Shown here one piece after another: positions 28,172 through 37,108 of a stretch of 64,000 bases of DNA (its first letter is position 1; every line of letters starts with the position of its first letter). The stretch is from JALYUM01 sp036688685 (GTDB lineage Bacteria; Pseudomonadota; Gammaproteobacteria; Burkholderiales; Burkholderiaceae_D). The notes beneath the pieces are model-generated. The model was not told where the DNA came from, made no database searches, and worked only from the letters and a program-made list of their open reading frames with translations. Position numbers and translations under genes: made by a program. The stretch spans positions 248,001 to 312,000 of the forward strand of contig NZ_JAQQPS010000001.1 of NCBI RefSeq assembly GCF_036688685.1. The letters run 5' to 3'.

Positions 28172-29521
28172 ATGAAGCCGGTAATCGCACTCGTAGGGCG
28201 TCCCAATGTCGGGAAATCGACCCTTTTCAACCGCCTGACCCGCTCGCGTGACGCGCTGGTGGCGGACATGCCCGGCCTGACGCGGGACCGCCACTATGGC
28301 GAGGGCCGCATTGGTGAACGGCCTTTCCTCGTCATCGACACGGGCGGCTTCGAGCCGGTCGCGAAAGAAGGCATCATGCATGAAATGGCGCTGCAAACGC
28401 GCCAGGCCATCGCAGAAGCAGACATCGTCATCTTCATCGTCGACGGCCGCCAGGGTTTGACGCCGCACGACAAGACCGTCACGGACTTCCTGCGCAAGTC
28501 GGGCCGCAAGTGCATGCTGGTGGTCAACAAGGCCGAGGGCATGAAGTACACCTCGGTCGTGGCCGAATTCTACGAACTCGGCATGGGCGACCCGTACGTC
28601 ATTTCGGCCGCGCACGGCGACGGCGTGGTCGACCTGGTCGACGAATCGCTGGACCTGGCATTTGCCCAGCGTCCGGACGAGCCGGCAGAGCTGGAAAAGC
28701 CGGATCGCGGCGTCAAAATCGCCATCGTCGGCCGCCCGAACGTGGGCAAGTCGACGCTGGTGAATACGCTCATCGGCGAGCAGCGCGTGATTGCCTTCGA
28801 TATGCCGGGCACCACCCGTGACTCGATCGAAGTGCCGTTCGAACGCGACGGCAAGCACTACACGCTGATCGACACGGCCGGTATCCGCCGCCGCGGCAAG
28901 GTGTTTGAAGCCATCGAGAAATTCTCGGTCGTCAAAACGCTGCAGTCGATTTCGGAAGCCAACGTGGTCATTCTGCTGCTCGATGCGCAGCAGGATATCT
29001 CCGAGCAAGACGCCCACATCGCCGGCTTCATCCTGGAATCGGGCCGCGCGCTGGTGGTAGCCGTGAACAAGTGGGACGGCCTGCGCAGCGATGAGCGCGA
29101 CGAGATCAAGATCGACCTCGACCGCAAACTCGACTTCCTCTCGTTCGCTCAGACCCACTTTATTTCGGCATTGAAGGCAACCAATATTGCGCCGATGCTG
29201 AAATCGGTCGATGCCGCGTATGCTGCCGCCACCGCCGACCTGTCGACGCCGCGTTTGACGCGTGCACTGATCGAAGCGGTGGAAAAGCAGGAGCCGCGCC
29301 GCAAGGGTTCGATTCGTCCGAAGATGCGCTATGCCCACCAGGGTGGCCAGAATCCGCCGATCATCGTCATCCACGGCAACTCGCTCGATGCAGTCAGCGA
29401 GCCGTACAAGCGCTTCCTGGAAAAGCATTTCCGCGACACCTTCAACCTGGTCGGTACGCCCCTGCGCATTGAATTCCGGGGCGGCAAGAACCCGTATGCA
29501 CGGGCGCCGTCGAAAGGCTAG
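28172..29521 (+). CDS. der: ribosome biogenesis GTPase Der (EngA)
   Basis: A 449-residue essential GTPase with two consecutive G domains and a C-terminal KH-like domain, needed for 50S subunit maturation. G domain 1 has GRPNVGKSTLFN near residue 8 and VNKAEG as the G4 motif; G domain 2 has GRPNVGKSTLVN near residue 187 and VNKWDG. The C-terminal part (PIIVIHGNSLD) is the KH-like domain. It starts 10 bp after bamB. Confidence 0.97.
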   Translation: MKPVIALVGRPNVGKSTLFNRLTRSRDALVADMPGLTRDRHYGEGRIGERPFLVIDTGGFEPVAKEGIMHEMALQTRQAIAEADIVIFIVDGRQGLTPHDKTVTDFLRKSGRKCMLVVNKAEGMKYTSVVAEFYELGMGDPYVISAAHGDGVVDLVDESLDLAFAQRPDEPAELEKPDRGVKIAIVGRPNVGKSTLVNTLIGEQRVIAFDMPGTTRDSIEVPFERDGKHYTLIDTAGIRRRGKVFEAIEKFSVVKTLQSISEANVVILLLDAQQDISEQDAHIAGFILESGRALVVAVNKWDGLRSDERDEIKIDLDRKLDFLSFAQTHFISALKATNIAPMLKSVDAAYAAATADLSTPRLTRALIEAVEKQEPRRKGSIRPKMRYAHQGGQNPPIIVIHGNSLDAVSEPYKRFLEKHFRDTFNLVGTPLRIEFRGGKNPYARAPSKG

Positions 29522-29532
29522 CAAAACGACAG

Positions 29533-29610
29533 GCCCGGCTAAAACTGTTACAGTGGCAGGATCAACTGTGCGTGTGTTTAGTCGGGCTGTAAGAATTATT
29601 GCAAATTCTT
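29533..29610 (+). promoter_or_regulatory. two inverted repeats in the der-hfq gap
   Basis: A large imperfect hairpin: GCCCGGCTAAAAC (29533-29545) against GTTTAGTCGGGCT (29576-29588), with inner ACAGT/AACTGT pairing. Then a perfect 7-bp inverted repeat AAGAATT-N6-AATTCTT (29591-29610). Neither has a T-run. The 166-bp gap should hold the hfq promoter and leader; Hfq represses its own mRNA through the leader in E. coli. A role here is inferred. Confidence 0.4.
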
Positions 29611-29687
29611 GCGCTGGCCATGCTTGCACCCTTGAATAAACGGCGAACCGCCCCATCTCGAATCTACAACAACATCACGGAGCTGTT

Positions 29688-29924
29688 ATGAGCAACAAAG
29701 GGCAACTGTTACAAGACCCATTCCTGAACGCCTTGCGCAAGGAGCACGTACCCGTTTCGATCTACCTGGTCAACGGTATCAAGCTGCAGGGCCACATCGA
29801 ATCTTTCGATCAATACGTGGTTCTGCTGCGTAATACGGTTACGCAAATGGTGTACAAGCACGCCATTTCAACGGTCGTTCCTGCGCGCGCTGTCAACCTC
29901 AACCTCGACTCCGAAGCTGAGTGA
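29688..29924 (+). CDS. hfq: RNA chaperone Hfq
   Basis: A 78-residue hexameric Sm-like protein that pairs small RNAs with mRNAs. Sm1 motif: the QDPFLNALRKEHVPVSIYL start and GIKLQGHIESFDQYVVLL; Sm2 motif: YKHAISTVVP. The short C-terminus (NLNLDSEAE) is usual for betaproteobacteria. The ATG has a GGAG site. The stop overlaps or abuts hflX. Confidence 0.98.
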   Translation: MSNKGQLLQDPFLNALRKEHVPVSIYLVNGIKLQGHIESFDQYVVLLRNTVTQMVYKHAISTVVPARAVNLNLDSEAE

Positions 29925-29929
29925 GGCTG

Positions 29930-31147
29930 ATGGCGGGCTCAGCTGATTCTGCGACCGGTACCGACCTCCTGCGCGCCGCCCTGGTCGGCATCGACTTAGG
30001 GGCTGGCGACTTCAATGCCAGCCTCGAAGAACTCGGCTTGCTGGCGCGTTCCGCCGGGGTCAACCCGATCACCACCATTACTGCCAAGCGCAGCAGCCCT
30101 GACGCTGCGTACTTTGCCGGCAGCGGCAAGGTCGACGAAATCGGTCAGGCCTGTGCCGACCTTGGTATCGAGATCGTGATTTTCAATCATGCACTCTCGC
30201 CAGCCCAGCAGCGCAACCTGGAAAAACGTCTCCAGGTTCGCGTCCTCGACCGCACCAGCCTGATCCTCGATATTTTTGCCCAGCGTGCCAAAAGCCACGA
30301 GGGTAAATTGCAGGTCGAGCTGGCGCAACTGCAGCACCTGGCCACGCGCCTGATCCGCGGATGGACTCACCTGGAACGGCAAAAGGGCGGTATTGGCCTG
30401 CGCGGTCCCGGTGAAACCCAGCTCGAGACCGACCGCCGCCTGATTGGCGAACGCGTCAAGGCGCTGCGGGCCCGCCTGGCCAAGCTGCGCAAGCAGCATG
30501 AAACCCAGCGCCGTGCGCGCGGCCGTAACAGCACGTTTTCCGTCTCGCTGGTGGGTTACACCAACGCCGGCAAGTCGACCCTGTTCAATGCCATGACCAA
30601 GGCCGGCGTCTACGTTGCCAACCAGTTGTTCGCCACGCTCGACACCACCAGCCGCCGTTTGTACCTCGGTGAAGAAGTCGGCAGTGTGATCATCTCCGAC
30701 ACGGTCGGGTTTGTCAGGGAATTGCCGCACCAATTGGTCGCCGCCTTCCGTGCCACGCTGGAGGAGACCATACACGCCGATCTGCTGCTGCACGTCGTCG
30801 ACGGCTCGTCGCCGGTGCGCATGGAGCAGATCGAGCAGGTCAACGAGGTGCTGCGCGAGATCGGCGCCGACCATATTCCGCAAATTTTAGTATGGAACAA
30901 GATCGATGCAGCAGGCCTGGAGCCGGCGGTCGAACGTGACGAATATACTAAAATCAGCCGCGTTTTTATCAGCGCCCAGAGTGGTGCCGGACTCGACTTA
31001 TTGCGCGAAGCAATCGTCGAATCAGCGCGCGCCGCGCCTGCCCGCGCCCACCTGTTCGATCAGCAGGACAGCATCGATGACGACGAAGCGATCGATCTCG
31101 ATCTGGATGAGCACGCATCAACCCCCACCTCCACCCTTGCCGAATAA
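29930..31147 (+). CDS. hflX: ribosome-associated GTPase HflX
   Basis: A 405-residue GTPase that splits stalled or heat-damaged ribosomes. It has the N-terminal HflX domain (GSGKVDEIGQAC, then FNHALSPAQQRNLEKRL), a coiled linker, and a G domain with Walker A GYTNAGKSTLFNA, DTVGFVREL and the G4 motif WNKIDA. An acidic C-terminal tail ends it. Start: ATG at 29930 after a GAGTGAGG site; a GTG at 29921 overlapping the hfq TGA would add three residues. Order hfq-hflX-hflK-hflC is conserved. Confidence 0.94.
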   Translation: MAGSADSATGTDLLRAALVGIDLGAGDFNASLEELGLLARSAGVNPITTITAKRSSPDAAYFAGSGKVDEIGQACADLGIEIVIFNHALSPAQQRNLEKRLQVRVLDRTSLILDIFAQRAKSHEGKLQVELAQLQHLATRLIRGWTHLERQKGGIGLRGPGETQLETDRRLIGERVKALRARLAKLRKQHETQRRARGRNSTFSVSLVGYTNAGKSTLFNAMTKAGVYVANQLFATLDTTSRRLYLGEEVGSVIISDTVGFVRELPHQLVAAFRATLEETIHADLLLHVVDGSSPVRMEQIEQVNEVLREIGADHIPQILVWNKIDAAGLEPAVERDEYTKISRVFISAQSGAGLDLLREAIVESARAAPARAHLFDQQDSIDDDEAIDLDLDEHASTPTSTLAE

Positions 31148-31156
31148 CGCCAGCCT

Positions 31157-32464
31157 ATGCTCGTTTCCCTTCTCAAACGCTTCGGCCTCAAGCTGTCGCT
31201 CAATGACCCGCGCTGGGGCCACAAGCCCGAGTCCGATGCCAAGGCCCAGGAAGGCCGCCGCCCCGGCGAAGGCCCGCCCGACCTCGACCAGATGTGGCGC
31301 GACTTCAACGCGCGCCTGAACCGTCTGTTCGGGCCGCGTAACAACAATAACGGCAACGATCCGACGCCGCCTGGCGGCCCACGTCCCGACGCACGCGGTG
31401 CTGGTGTCATCGCCGGAGCCGCTGCGGCGGTGATCCTGCTGATCTGGCTGGCCAGTGGCGCCTTCATCGTGCAGGAAGGGCAGGTTGCCGTGGTGACCAC
31501 CTTCGGCAAGAATCCACAAAAGACGGCGGCCGGTTTTAACTGGCGCTGGCCGGCGCCGATCCAGTCGCACGAAATCGTCAATGTGTCGACCGTGCGTACT
31601 GCCGAAGTGGGCTATCGCAACAATGTGCGCAACAAGCAGCCGCGCGAAGCGCTCATGCTCACCGACGACGAAAACATTGTCGACATCCAGTTTGCGGTGC
31701 AGTACACCCTGAAGGATCCGGTGGCCTGGGCCTTCAACAACAGCGAGCCGGAAGAAACCGTGCACCAGGTTGCCGAAACGGCGATCCGCGAAGTGGTCGG
31801 TAAAAGCAAAATGGATTCGGTCCTGTACGAAGGCCGCGAGAAAGTCGCGATCGACGTGCACGGCATGATGCAGAAAATCGTCGACAGCTATGGCCTGGGT
31901 GTGTTGATCACCAACGTGACGATGCAGGGCGTGCAGCCGCCGGAACAGGTGCAGGGCGCGTTCAACGACGCCGTTGCCGCCGGTCAGGACAGTGCCAAGG
32001 CGCGCAACGAAGGCGAAGCGTATGCCAACAACGTGATTCCATCGGCGCGCGGTCGCGCCTTCCGCCTGATGCAGGATGCCGAAGCCTACCGTTCGCAAGT
32101 GGTTGAAAACGCCACCGGTAACGCATCGCGCTTTACCTCGGTGGTGACGGAATACCAGAAAGCCCCGGCCATCACGCGCGACCGCATGTACATCGACACC
32201 ATGCAGCAGATTTTCGCTAGTACCAGTAAAGTGATGCTGGACGCGAAGACGGGCAATAACATGGTCTATCTGCCGCTCGACAAACTGCTGGCGCAAGCTG
32301 CGGCCAGCGACGCGAAGATCGGCACCACGACCACCACCACGACCCAGGTCGTGCCGAACACCCCAGCGGCCGCTGTGCCAACGGAAACCATGCAAACCAT
32401 TGAAACCGTCCGTCAGCGCGACCCGCGCAGCCGCGATAACGGTCGTGACCGGGAGAGCCGCTAA
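31157..32464 (+). CDS. hflK: FtsH protease activity modulator HflK
   Basis: A 435-residue SPFH/band 7 membrane protein that forms a complex with HflC around FtsH. A Gly/Pro/Asn-rich cytoplasmic N-terminus (1-78) is followed by one transmembrane helix (about 83-104), then the band 7 domain (VQEGQVAVVTTFGK, then RYNNVRNKQPREALMLT-like segment) and a coiled coil (EAYANNVIPSARG, TTTTTTQ tail). Its TAA abuts the hflC ATG, so the pair is coupled. Confidence 0.95.
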   Translation: MLVSLLKRFGLKLSLNDPRWGHKPESDAKAQEGRRPGEGPPDLDQMWRDFNARLNRLFGPRNNNNGNDPTPPGGPRPDARGAGVIAGAAAAVILLIWLASGAFIVQEGQVAVVTTFGKNPQKTAAGFNWRWPAPIQSHEIVNVSTVRTAEVGYRNNVRNKQPREALMLTDDENIVDIQFAVQYTLKDPVAWAFNNSEPEETVHQVAETAIREVVGKSKMDSVLYEGREKVAIDVHGMMQKIVDSYGLGVLITNVTMQGVQPPEQVQGAFNDAVAAGQDSAKARNEGEAYANNVIPSARGRAFRLMQDAEAYRSQVVENATGNASRFTSVVTEYQKAPAITRDRMYIDTMQQIFASTSKVMLDAKTGNNMVYLPLDKLLAQAAASDAKIGTTTTTTTQVVPNTPAAAVPTETMQTIETVRQRDPRSRDNGRDRESR

Positions 32465-33339
32465 TGAATCGTGTTGTCTACTGGCTGGTCTCGGGCTTCA
32501 TCGCCCTGATGCTGATCTCGTCGATGGTGTTTGTCGTCGACCAGCGCCGCTTCGCCCTGGTGTTCGCTTTGGGTGAAGTCAAGGACGTCATCGCGACGCC
32601 GGGTCTGCACTTCAAACTGCCGCCGCCGTTCCAGAATGTGGTCTACCTCGACAAGCGCATCCTGACCCTCGATACGCCTGACGCCGACCGTTTTATTACG
32701 GCCGAGAAGAAGAACATCCTGGTCGACGCATTCGTCAAATGGCGCATCGTCAATCCGAAACTGTATTACGTCAGCTTCACCGGCGACGCCTCGCGTGCGA
32801 AAGACCGCATGTCGCAGATCGTCAAGGCGGCGCTGAACGACGAGATCACCAAGCGCACCGTGCGTGAAGTGATTTCGGGCGAACGCGCCAAGGTGATGGA
32901 AGCGGTGCGCGTGAAGGTTGCCAACGATGCGGCCCAGATCGGCGTGCAGATCGTTGACGTGCGACTGAAGCGCGTCGACTACATTGAGCAGATCAACAAT
33001 TCGGTATACGAACGGATGAAGGCCGAGCGCACCCGCGTGGCCAATGAACTGCGTTCGACCGGTGCTGCCGAATCCGAAAAAATCCGCGCCGATGCGGACC
33101 GTCAGCGCACCGTGATTCTGGCCGAAGCATTCCGCGATGCCGAGAAGATCAAGGGCGAGGGCGATGCCAAAGCGTCGCAGATCTACTCGGAAGCGTTTGG
33201 CAAGAATCCGGAGTTCTACAAGTTCTATCGTTCGCTCGAAGCGTACCGCAATACCTTCAACAAGCAGAGCGATGTGATGGTGCTCGATTCGAACTCGGAG
33301 TTTTTCAAGTACTTCAAGAATCCGGGCGCAGGCAAGTAA
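32464..33339 (+). CDS. hflC: FtsH protease activity modulator HflC
   Basis: A 291-residue band 7/SPFH protein, partner of HflK. N-terminal transmembrane helix (about 4-24), then FVVDQRRFALVFALGEV, and the long helix with RTRVANELRSTGAAE near residues 185-205. The ATG overlaps the hflK stop. A terminator follows, ending this part of the series. Confidence 0.95.
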   Translation: MNRVVYWLVSGFIALMLISSMVFVVDQRRFALVFALGEVKDVIATPGLHFKLPPPFQNVVYLDKRILTLDTPDADRFITAEKKNILVDAFVKWRIVNPKLYYVSFTGDASRAKDRMSQIVKAALNDEITKRTVREVISGERAKVMEAVRVKVANDAAQIGVQIVDVRLKRVDYIEQINNSVYERMKAERTRVANELRSTGAAESEKIRADADRQRTVILAEAFRDAEKIKGEGDAKASQIYSEAFGKNPEFYKFYRSLEAYRNTFNKQSDVMVLDSNSEFFKYFKNPGAGK

Positions 33340-33368
33340 GCCAGCTAGCGCGAATGATGCAACAAGAT

Positions 33369-33396
33369 CAGGCCTCTTCGGAGGCCTGTTTTTTTA
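33369..33396 (+). terminator. rho-independent terminator after hflC
   Basis: CAGGCCTC, loop TTCG, GAGGCCTG, then seven T. A perfect 8-bp stem with a UUCG tetraloop. Confidence 0.9.
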
Positions 33397-33414
33397 GGCC
33401 GCAGCAAGCTGTCT

Positions 33415-33951
33415 TTACTCGGAAATTGCGTTGCTGATGCCGTAAGCATGCGGCCGCGATCGTGCAACCGCCAGCCTGGCCTGGTCTGCCGAGGCAATCC
33501 ATTTTTTACTTTGCGCGTACTCGAGAAAAGCCTGGGTGGAGAGCAGCGTGCACGATTTCACGAACATTGCTTTGTTGGCGATAAACCAATGGTCTTCGAA
33601 CAGGATCACGGGATGGGAAGGGGGGCTGGCCATCTGCAGTTCGATCAGCAAGCTTTGTATTGAAAGCTCGCCAAGGTTTGGGGGCGTTTGATAGCCGGGG
33701 TCGGTCGCCCTGCGCGCGGCGATGCCGATGCCGACTTGGGTCGGGTAAGTTGTGATGTTCGGCGCATGCTGGTTGTAGTGCGCCAGCAGTGACTGCGCCT
33801 CAATCGACGCATCGGCGCGCTTGCCCCGGTTGATCGTCTCGTCGCGCACGACATCGGTAATGCCGACCTTGAAGTGCGCGAGAAGATGCAGCAAATTGCC
33901 TGCTGCCAGAGAGAATAGCGGCCCGGAATCAGGTATCAGCAAGCGGCTCAT
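33415..33951 (-). CDS. PIN-like domain protein, putative toxin
   Basis: A 178-residue protein starting LLIPDSGPLFSLAA, with the pattern of PIN-fold ribonucleases: acidic residues at Asp8, Asp37/Glu38 (VRDE), Glu95 (NLGELSI) and Glu119/Asp120 (ILFEDHWF). Four spaced acidic positions would form the metal-ion active site. Its ATG overlaps the stop of the upstream gene (ATGA at 33948-33951), the standard coupling of antitoxin-first modules. The target RNA is unknown. The pair interrupts the hflC-hisZ interval on the opposite strand, a sign of insertion. Confidence 0.65.
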   Translation of the reverse strand: MSRLLIPDSGPLFSLAAGNLLHLLAHFKVGITDVVRDETINRGKRADASIEAQSLLAHYNQHAPNITTYPTQVGIGIAARRATDPGYQTPPNLGELSIQSLLIELQMASPPSHPVILFEDHWFIANKAMFVKSCTLLSTQAFLEYAQSKKWIASADQARLAVARSRPHAYGISNAISE

Positions 33952-34361
33952 GCAGTGGCAGGGCGGCTTCTTGCGATGCGTGTTTTGACCGGCTTCGTCT
34001 CTGCCTCAATCAGGCAATCCTCCAGCGCGTTCCGCGCTTCTTTCAATTGCTTCTTCACGAAATCATCAGGCAAGCGCGGCAGTGGCAGATTTTTATCTGC
34101 CAGCAAATGGAACACGTGGCCTGCATCGGGCAGGTCGAGCTTGCGCGCGGCATCCATGATTGACATGGTCCCCATGCTGACAGCGAGGAGCGTGCTGGTG
34201 GTGGGGTCGAGCGCTGGCAAGTGATCCTGCTCTTCCCTGCCAAGCGACGCAAACAACGCCGACACAAGCTTGTTGAGCGAGCCGCCATGCCGGGCGACGT
34301 ACGCCCTGGCCCTGGCCAGATCACCTTCATCGACTTCGAAACCAATTTTTGCTTTGCCCAT
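33948..34361 (-). CDS. putative antitoxin upstream of the PIN-like gene
   Basis: A 137-residue protein. The first 40 residues (IGFEVDEGDLARARAYVARHGGSLNKLVSALF) look like a ribbon-helix-helix DNA-binding unit. The second half (MGTMSIMDAARKLDLPD, then FHLLADKNLPLPRLPDDFV) resembles the short helical repressor/UPF0175-like segment of other antitoxins, followed by a basic, probably flexible tail. The ATG at 34361 has a GGGAG site; the frame is open upstream without homology. It is read first and overlaps the toxin start. Family named from pattern only. Confidence 0.6.
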   Translation of the reverse strand: MGKAKIGFEVDEGDLARARAYVARHGGSLNKLVSALFASLGREEQDHLPALDPTTSTLLAVSMGTMSIMDAARKLDLPDAGHVFHLLADKNLPLPRLPDDFVKKQLKEARNALEDCLIEAETKPVKTRIARSRPATA

Positions 34362-34385
34362 GAAGCGCTCCCTCGATTTGATTTG

Positions 34386-34441
34386 CCCAATGATCATGGG
34401 GTTTTTTCGGCGTAAAGTCAAATATGGCCGTGGCCCGGCCA
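34386..34441. promoter_or_regulatory. palindromes upstream of the toxin-antitoxin pair
   Basis: A near-palindrome CCCAATGATCATGGG (34386-34400) lies 25 bp upstream of the antitoxin start, and a perfect 6-bp inverted repeat TGGCCG-N5-CGGCCA is at 34425-34441. Antitoxins usually repress their own promoters through such sites. Binding is an inference. Confidence 0.35.
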
Positions 34442-34618
34442 TCCGGCTGCGAAGCGCGCTGCGCGAGCCAGCCGCAAGCACATTGCCGCGTCGAAAGGGG
34501 CACTGTGCTGACATTCCTGTCCTGCCTGACAGCATTTTCGGGTAAAATTGTCAGTTCGGCGCCGACTTTTTGAACGCACCGTGCTGATCTTCCACAACTT
34601 ATCGTACCGCTTTTGCTC

Positions 34619-35773
34619 ATGCCAAATTGGCTCTTGCCTGAAAACATCGCCGACGTCTTGCCCTCCGAGGCGCGCAAGATCGAGGAGTTGCGTCGACTGA
34701 TGCTCGACAACTTCCGTCTGTACGGCTACGAACTGGTGATGCCGCCGCTGCTCGAGTATGTCGAGTCGCTGCTGGCCGGCGCCGGCTCGGACACTGACCT
34801 GCGCACCTTCAAGGTCGTCGACCAGCTGTCCGGTCGCCTGCTCGGCCTGCGCGCCGACATGACGACCCAGGTGGCCCGTATCGACGCCCACCTGCTCAAC
34901 CGCAACAGCGTCACGCGCCTGTGCTATGCCGGCAGCGTGCTGCACACCCGTCCCTCGGGTCTGCACGCCACGCGCGAACCGCTGCAGATTGGCGCCGAGA
35001 TCTACGGCCACGCCGGCCTGGAAGCCGACGGCGAAATCCAGGAACTGGCGCTGGCGTCGCTGGCCCTGGCCGGTTTCGATGATGTGCGCCTGGACCTGTC
35101 GCACGTCGGCATCCTGCGCGCGCTGCTCGATGCCGATGCTGCGGCCAAAAAAGACGAAGCGGCGCTGTATGCGCTGCTGCGCGCCAAGGACACGCCGGGC
35201 CTGGACGAATTGACGGTCCACTACGCGCCGGCCACGCGCGCCGCCCTGATGGCGCTGCCTATGCTGTACGGCGACATCGACGTGCTGGGCCGCGCCCGCG
35301 AGGTGCTGCCTTCATCGCCCGGCATCACGCGCGCGCTGGCCGAACTGGCCGCGCTGGCGGCTTCCGCCATCGGCCGCGCCGAGGTCGCCATCGACCTGGC
35401 CGACCTGCGCGGCTACCAATACGAAAGCGGTGCGATGTTCGCGCTGTACGTGCCGGGCCTGCCGAATGCGGTGGCACGCGGCGGGCGTTACGATCACGTC
35501 GGCGAAGCCTTCGGCCGGGCCCGTCCCGCCACCGGCTTTTCGCTCGACCTGCGCGAACTGGCGCGGCTGCTGCCGACGGCAGAGCGCAAGCACTCCATCC
35601 GCGCACCCTGGGGCAATGCCCCCGAGCTGCGCGAAAAAATTGCCGCCTTGCGTCAAGCAGGCGAAGTTGTGATCCAGTCCATGCCGGGTCACGACAACGA
35701 GCAGGACGAGTTCGAGTGCGATCGTGTACTCGTCCTCGACAATAGCAACTGGATTCTCAAAAACTTAGGTTAG
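34619..35773 (+). CDS. hisZ: ATP phosphoribosyltransferase regulatory subunit HisZ
   Basis: A 384-residue catalytically inactive relative of histidyl-tRNA synthetase that joins the short HisG to form the first enzyme of histidine biosynthesis. It has the class II fold (YGYELVMPPLLEYVE, then DMTTQVARIDAH and YAGSVLHTRPSG) and GGRYDHVGEAFGRARPATGFS near the end, but lacks the tRNA anticodon-binding domain. The ATG at 34619 is preferred to the TTG two codons earlier. It is five bp upstream of purA, its usual neighbour in Burkholderiales. Confidence 0.94.
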   Translation: MPNWLLPENIADVLPSEARKIEELRRLMLDNFRLYGYELVMPPLLEYVESLLAGAGSDTDLRTFKVVDQLSGRLLGLRADMTTQVARIDAHLLNRNSVTRLCYAGSVLHTRPSGLHATREPLQIGAEIYGHAGLEADGEIQELALASLALAGFDDVRLDLSHVGILRALLDADAAAKKDEAALYALLRAKDTPGLDELTVHYAPATRAALMALPMLYGDIDVLGRAREVLPSSPGITRALAELAALAASAIGRAEVAIDLADLRGYQYESGAMFALYVPGLPNAVARGGRYDHVGEAFGRARPATGFSLDLRELARLLPTAERKHSIRAPWGNAPELREKIAALRQAGEVVIQSMPGHDNEQDEFECDRVLVLDNSNWILKNLG

Positions 35774-35777
35774 CAAG

Positions 35778-37097
35778 ATGTCAAAGAAAAACGTGGCAAA
35801 GAATGTCGTCGTCATCGGTACCCAATGGGGCGATGAAGGCAAAGGTAAAATCGTCGACTGGTTGACCGATCACGCCGCTGGCGTGGTGCGTTTCCAGGGT
35901 GGTCACAATGCGGGCCATACGCTGGTCATCAAGGGCCAGAAAACGGCGCTGCAACTGATCCCGTCGGGCATCATGCGCGATGGCGTCAAGTGCTACATCG
36001 GTAACGGTGTGGTCGTGTCCGTGCCGGACGTCCTGCGCGAAATCGACAAGCTGGCGGCCATCAACGTGGAAGTGGTCTCGCGTTTGATGATCTCGGAAGC
36101 CTGTCCTGCGATTCTGCCGTACCACGTCGCCATCGACGTCGCCCGCGAGAAAGCCCGCGGCGCCTTTAAAATCGGCACGACGGGTAAAGGCATCGGCCCG
36201 ACCTATGAAGACAAAGTGGCACGTCGCGCGATCCGTATCGCCGACATGTTGAACGAAGAGCGTTTCGGCGAAAAACTGCGCGAAAACCTCGACTACCATA
36301 ACTTCGTGTTGACCCAGTACCTGAAAACCGACGCGGTCGACTATCAGAAAACATTCGACGATGCGATGGCCATTGTGCCGCGCCTGAAACCAATGGTGGG
36401 CGACGTGTCGTCGGCCCTGTACGCCGCGTTCAACGCCGGCGGCAATCTGCTGTTCGAAGGCGCGCAGGGCTCCCTGCTCGACGTCGACCACGGCACCTAT
36501 CCGTACGTGACGTCGTCGAACTGCGTGGCTGGCAATGCCGCCGCCGGTACCGGCGTCGGCCCGAACATGCTGCATTACATCCTGGGCATCACCAAGGCTT
36601 ACACGACGCGCGTCGGCTCCGGCCCGTTCCCGTCCGAACTGCCAACCGATGCGGGCGTGGGCGAGCACCTGTCGCGCGTCGGCCATGAATTCGGCACCGT
36701 GACGGGCCGCGCCCGCCGCTGCGGCTGGTTCGACGCCGCGCTGCTGCGCCGCTCGGTGCAGATCAATGGCGTGTCGGGCATGTGCCTGACCAAGCTGGAC
36801 GTGCTCGACGGCCTGGAAACGCTGCGCCTGTGCACCGGCTACAAGATCGATGGCCGCGAAGTGAACATCTTCCCGGTCGGCGCCGAGGATGCCGCACGCT
36901 GCGAGCCAGTCTACGAAGAAATGCCGGGTTGGAAAGAGTCGACCGTGGGCGCCAAGTCGCTGGCCGAGCTGCCAGCGACCGCACGCGCCTACATCAAGCG
37001 CATCGAAGAACTGGTCGGCGTGCCGGTCGACATGGTTTCCACCGGTCCTGACCGCGAAGAAACCATCGTCCTGCGCCACCCATTTGCAGCGGAATAA
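35778..37097 (+). CDS. purA: adenylosuccinate synthetase
   Basis: A 439-residue GTP-dependent enzyme making adenylosuccinate from IMP and aspartate, the first step to AMP. GTP loop GTQWGDEGKGKIVDWL is at residues 13-28, the IMP site includes GHNAGHTLV, and TTGKGIGPTYEDK, FEGAQGSLLDVDHGTYPYVTSS (split motif) and GRARRCGWFD are all present. Four bp follow hisZ; a purine phosphoribosyltransferase gene follows. Confidence 0.97.
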   Translation: MSKKNVAKNVVVIGTQWGDEGKGKIVDWLTDHAAGVVRFQGGHNAGHTLVIKGQKTALQLIPSGIMRDGVKCYIGNGVVVSVPDVLREIDKLAAINVEVVSRLMISEACPAILPYHVAIDVAREKARGAFKIGTTGKGIGPTYEDKVARRAIRIADMLNEERFGEKLRENLDYHNFVLTQYLKTDAVDYQKTFDDAMAIVPRLKPMVGDVSSALYAAFNAGGNLLFEGAQGSLLDVDHGTYPYVTSSNCVAGNAAAGTGVGPNMLHYILGITKAYTTRVGSGPFPSELPTDAGVGEHLSRVGHEFGTVTGRARRCGWFDAALLRRSVQINGVSGMCLTKLDVLDGLETLRLCTGYKIDGREVNIFPVGAEDAARCEPVYEEMPGWKESTVGAKSLAELPATARAYIKRIEELVGVPVDMVSTGPDREETIVLRHPFAAE

Positions 37098-37108
37098 GGG
37101 AGATGACC

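Noticed and set aside
28061..29656. A 531-codon minus-strand open frame across der
   Set aside because: Antisense shadow of der, whose two G domains are intact.
34613..35773. hisZ as a second histidyl-tRNA synthetase
   Set aside because: The gene lacks the anticodon-binding domain and lies next to purA, the usual HisZ place; hisS is complete elsewhere in the window.
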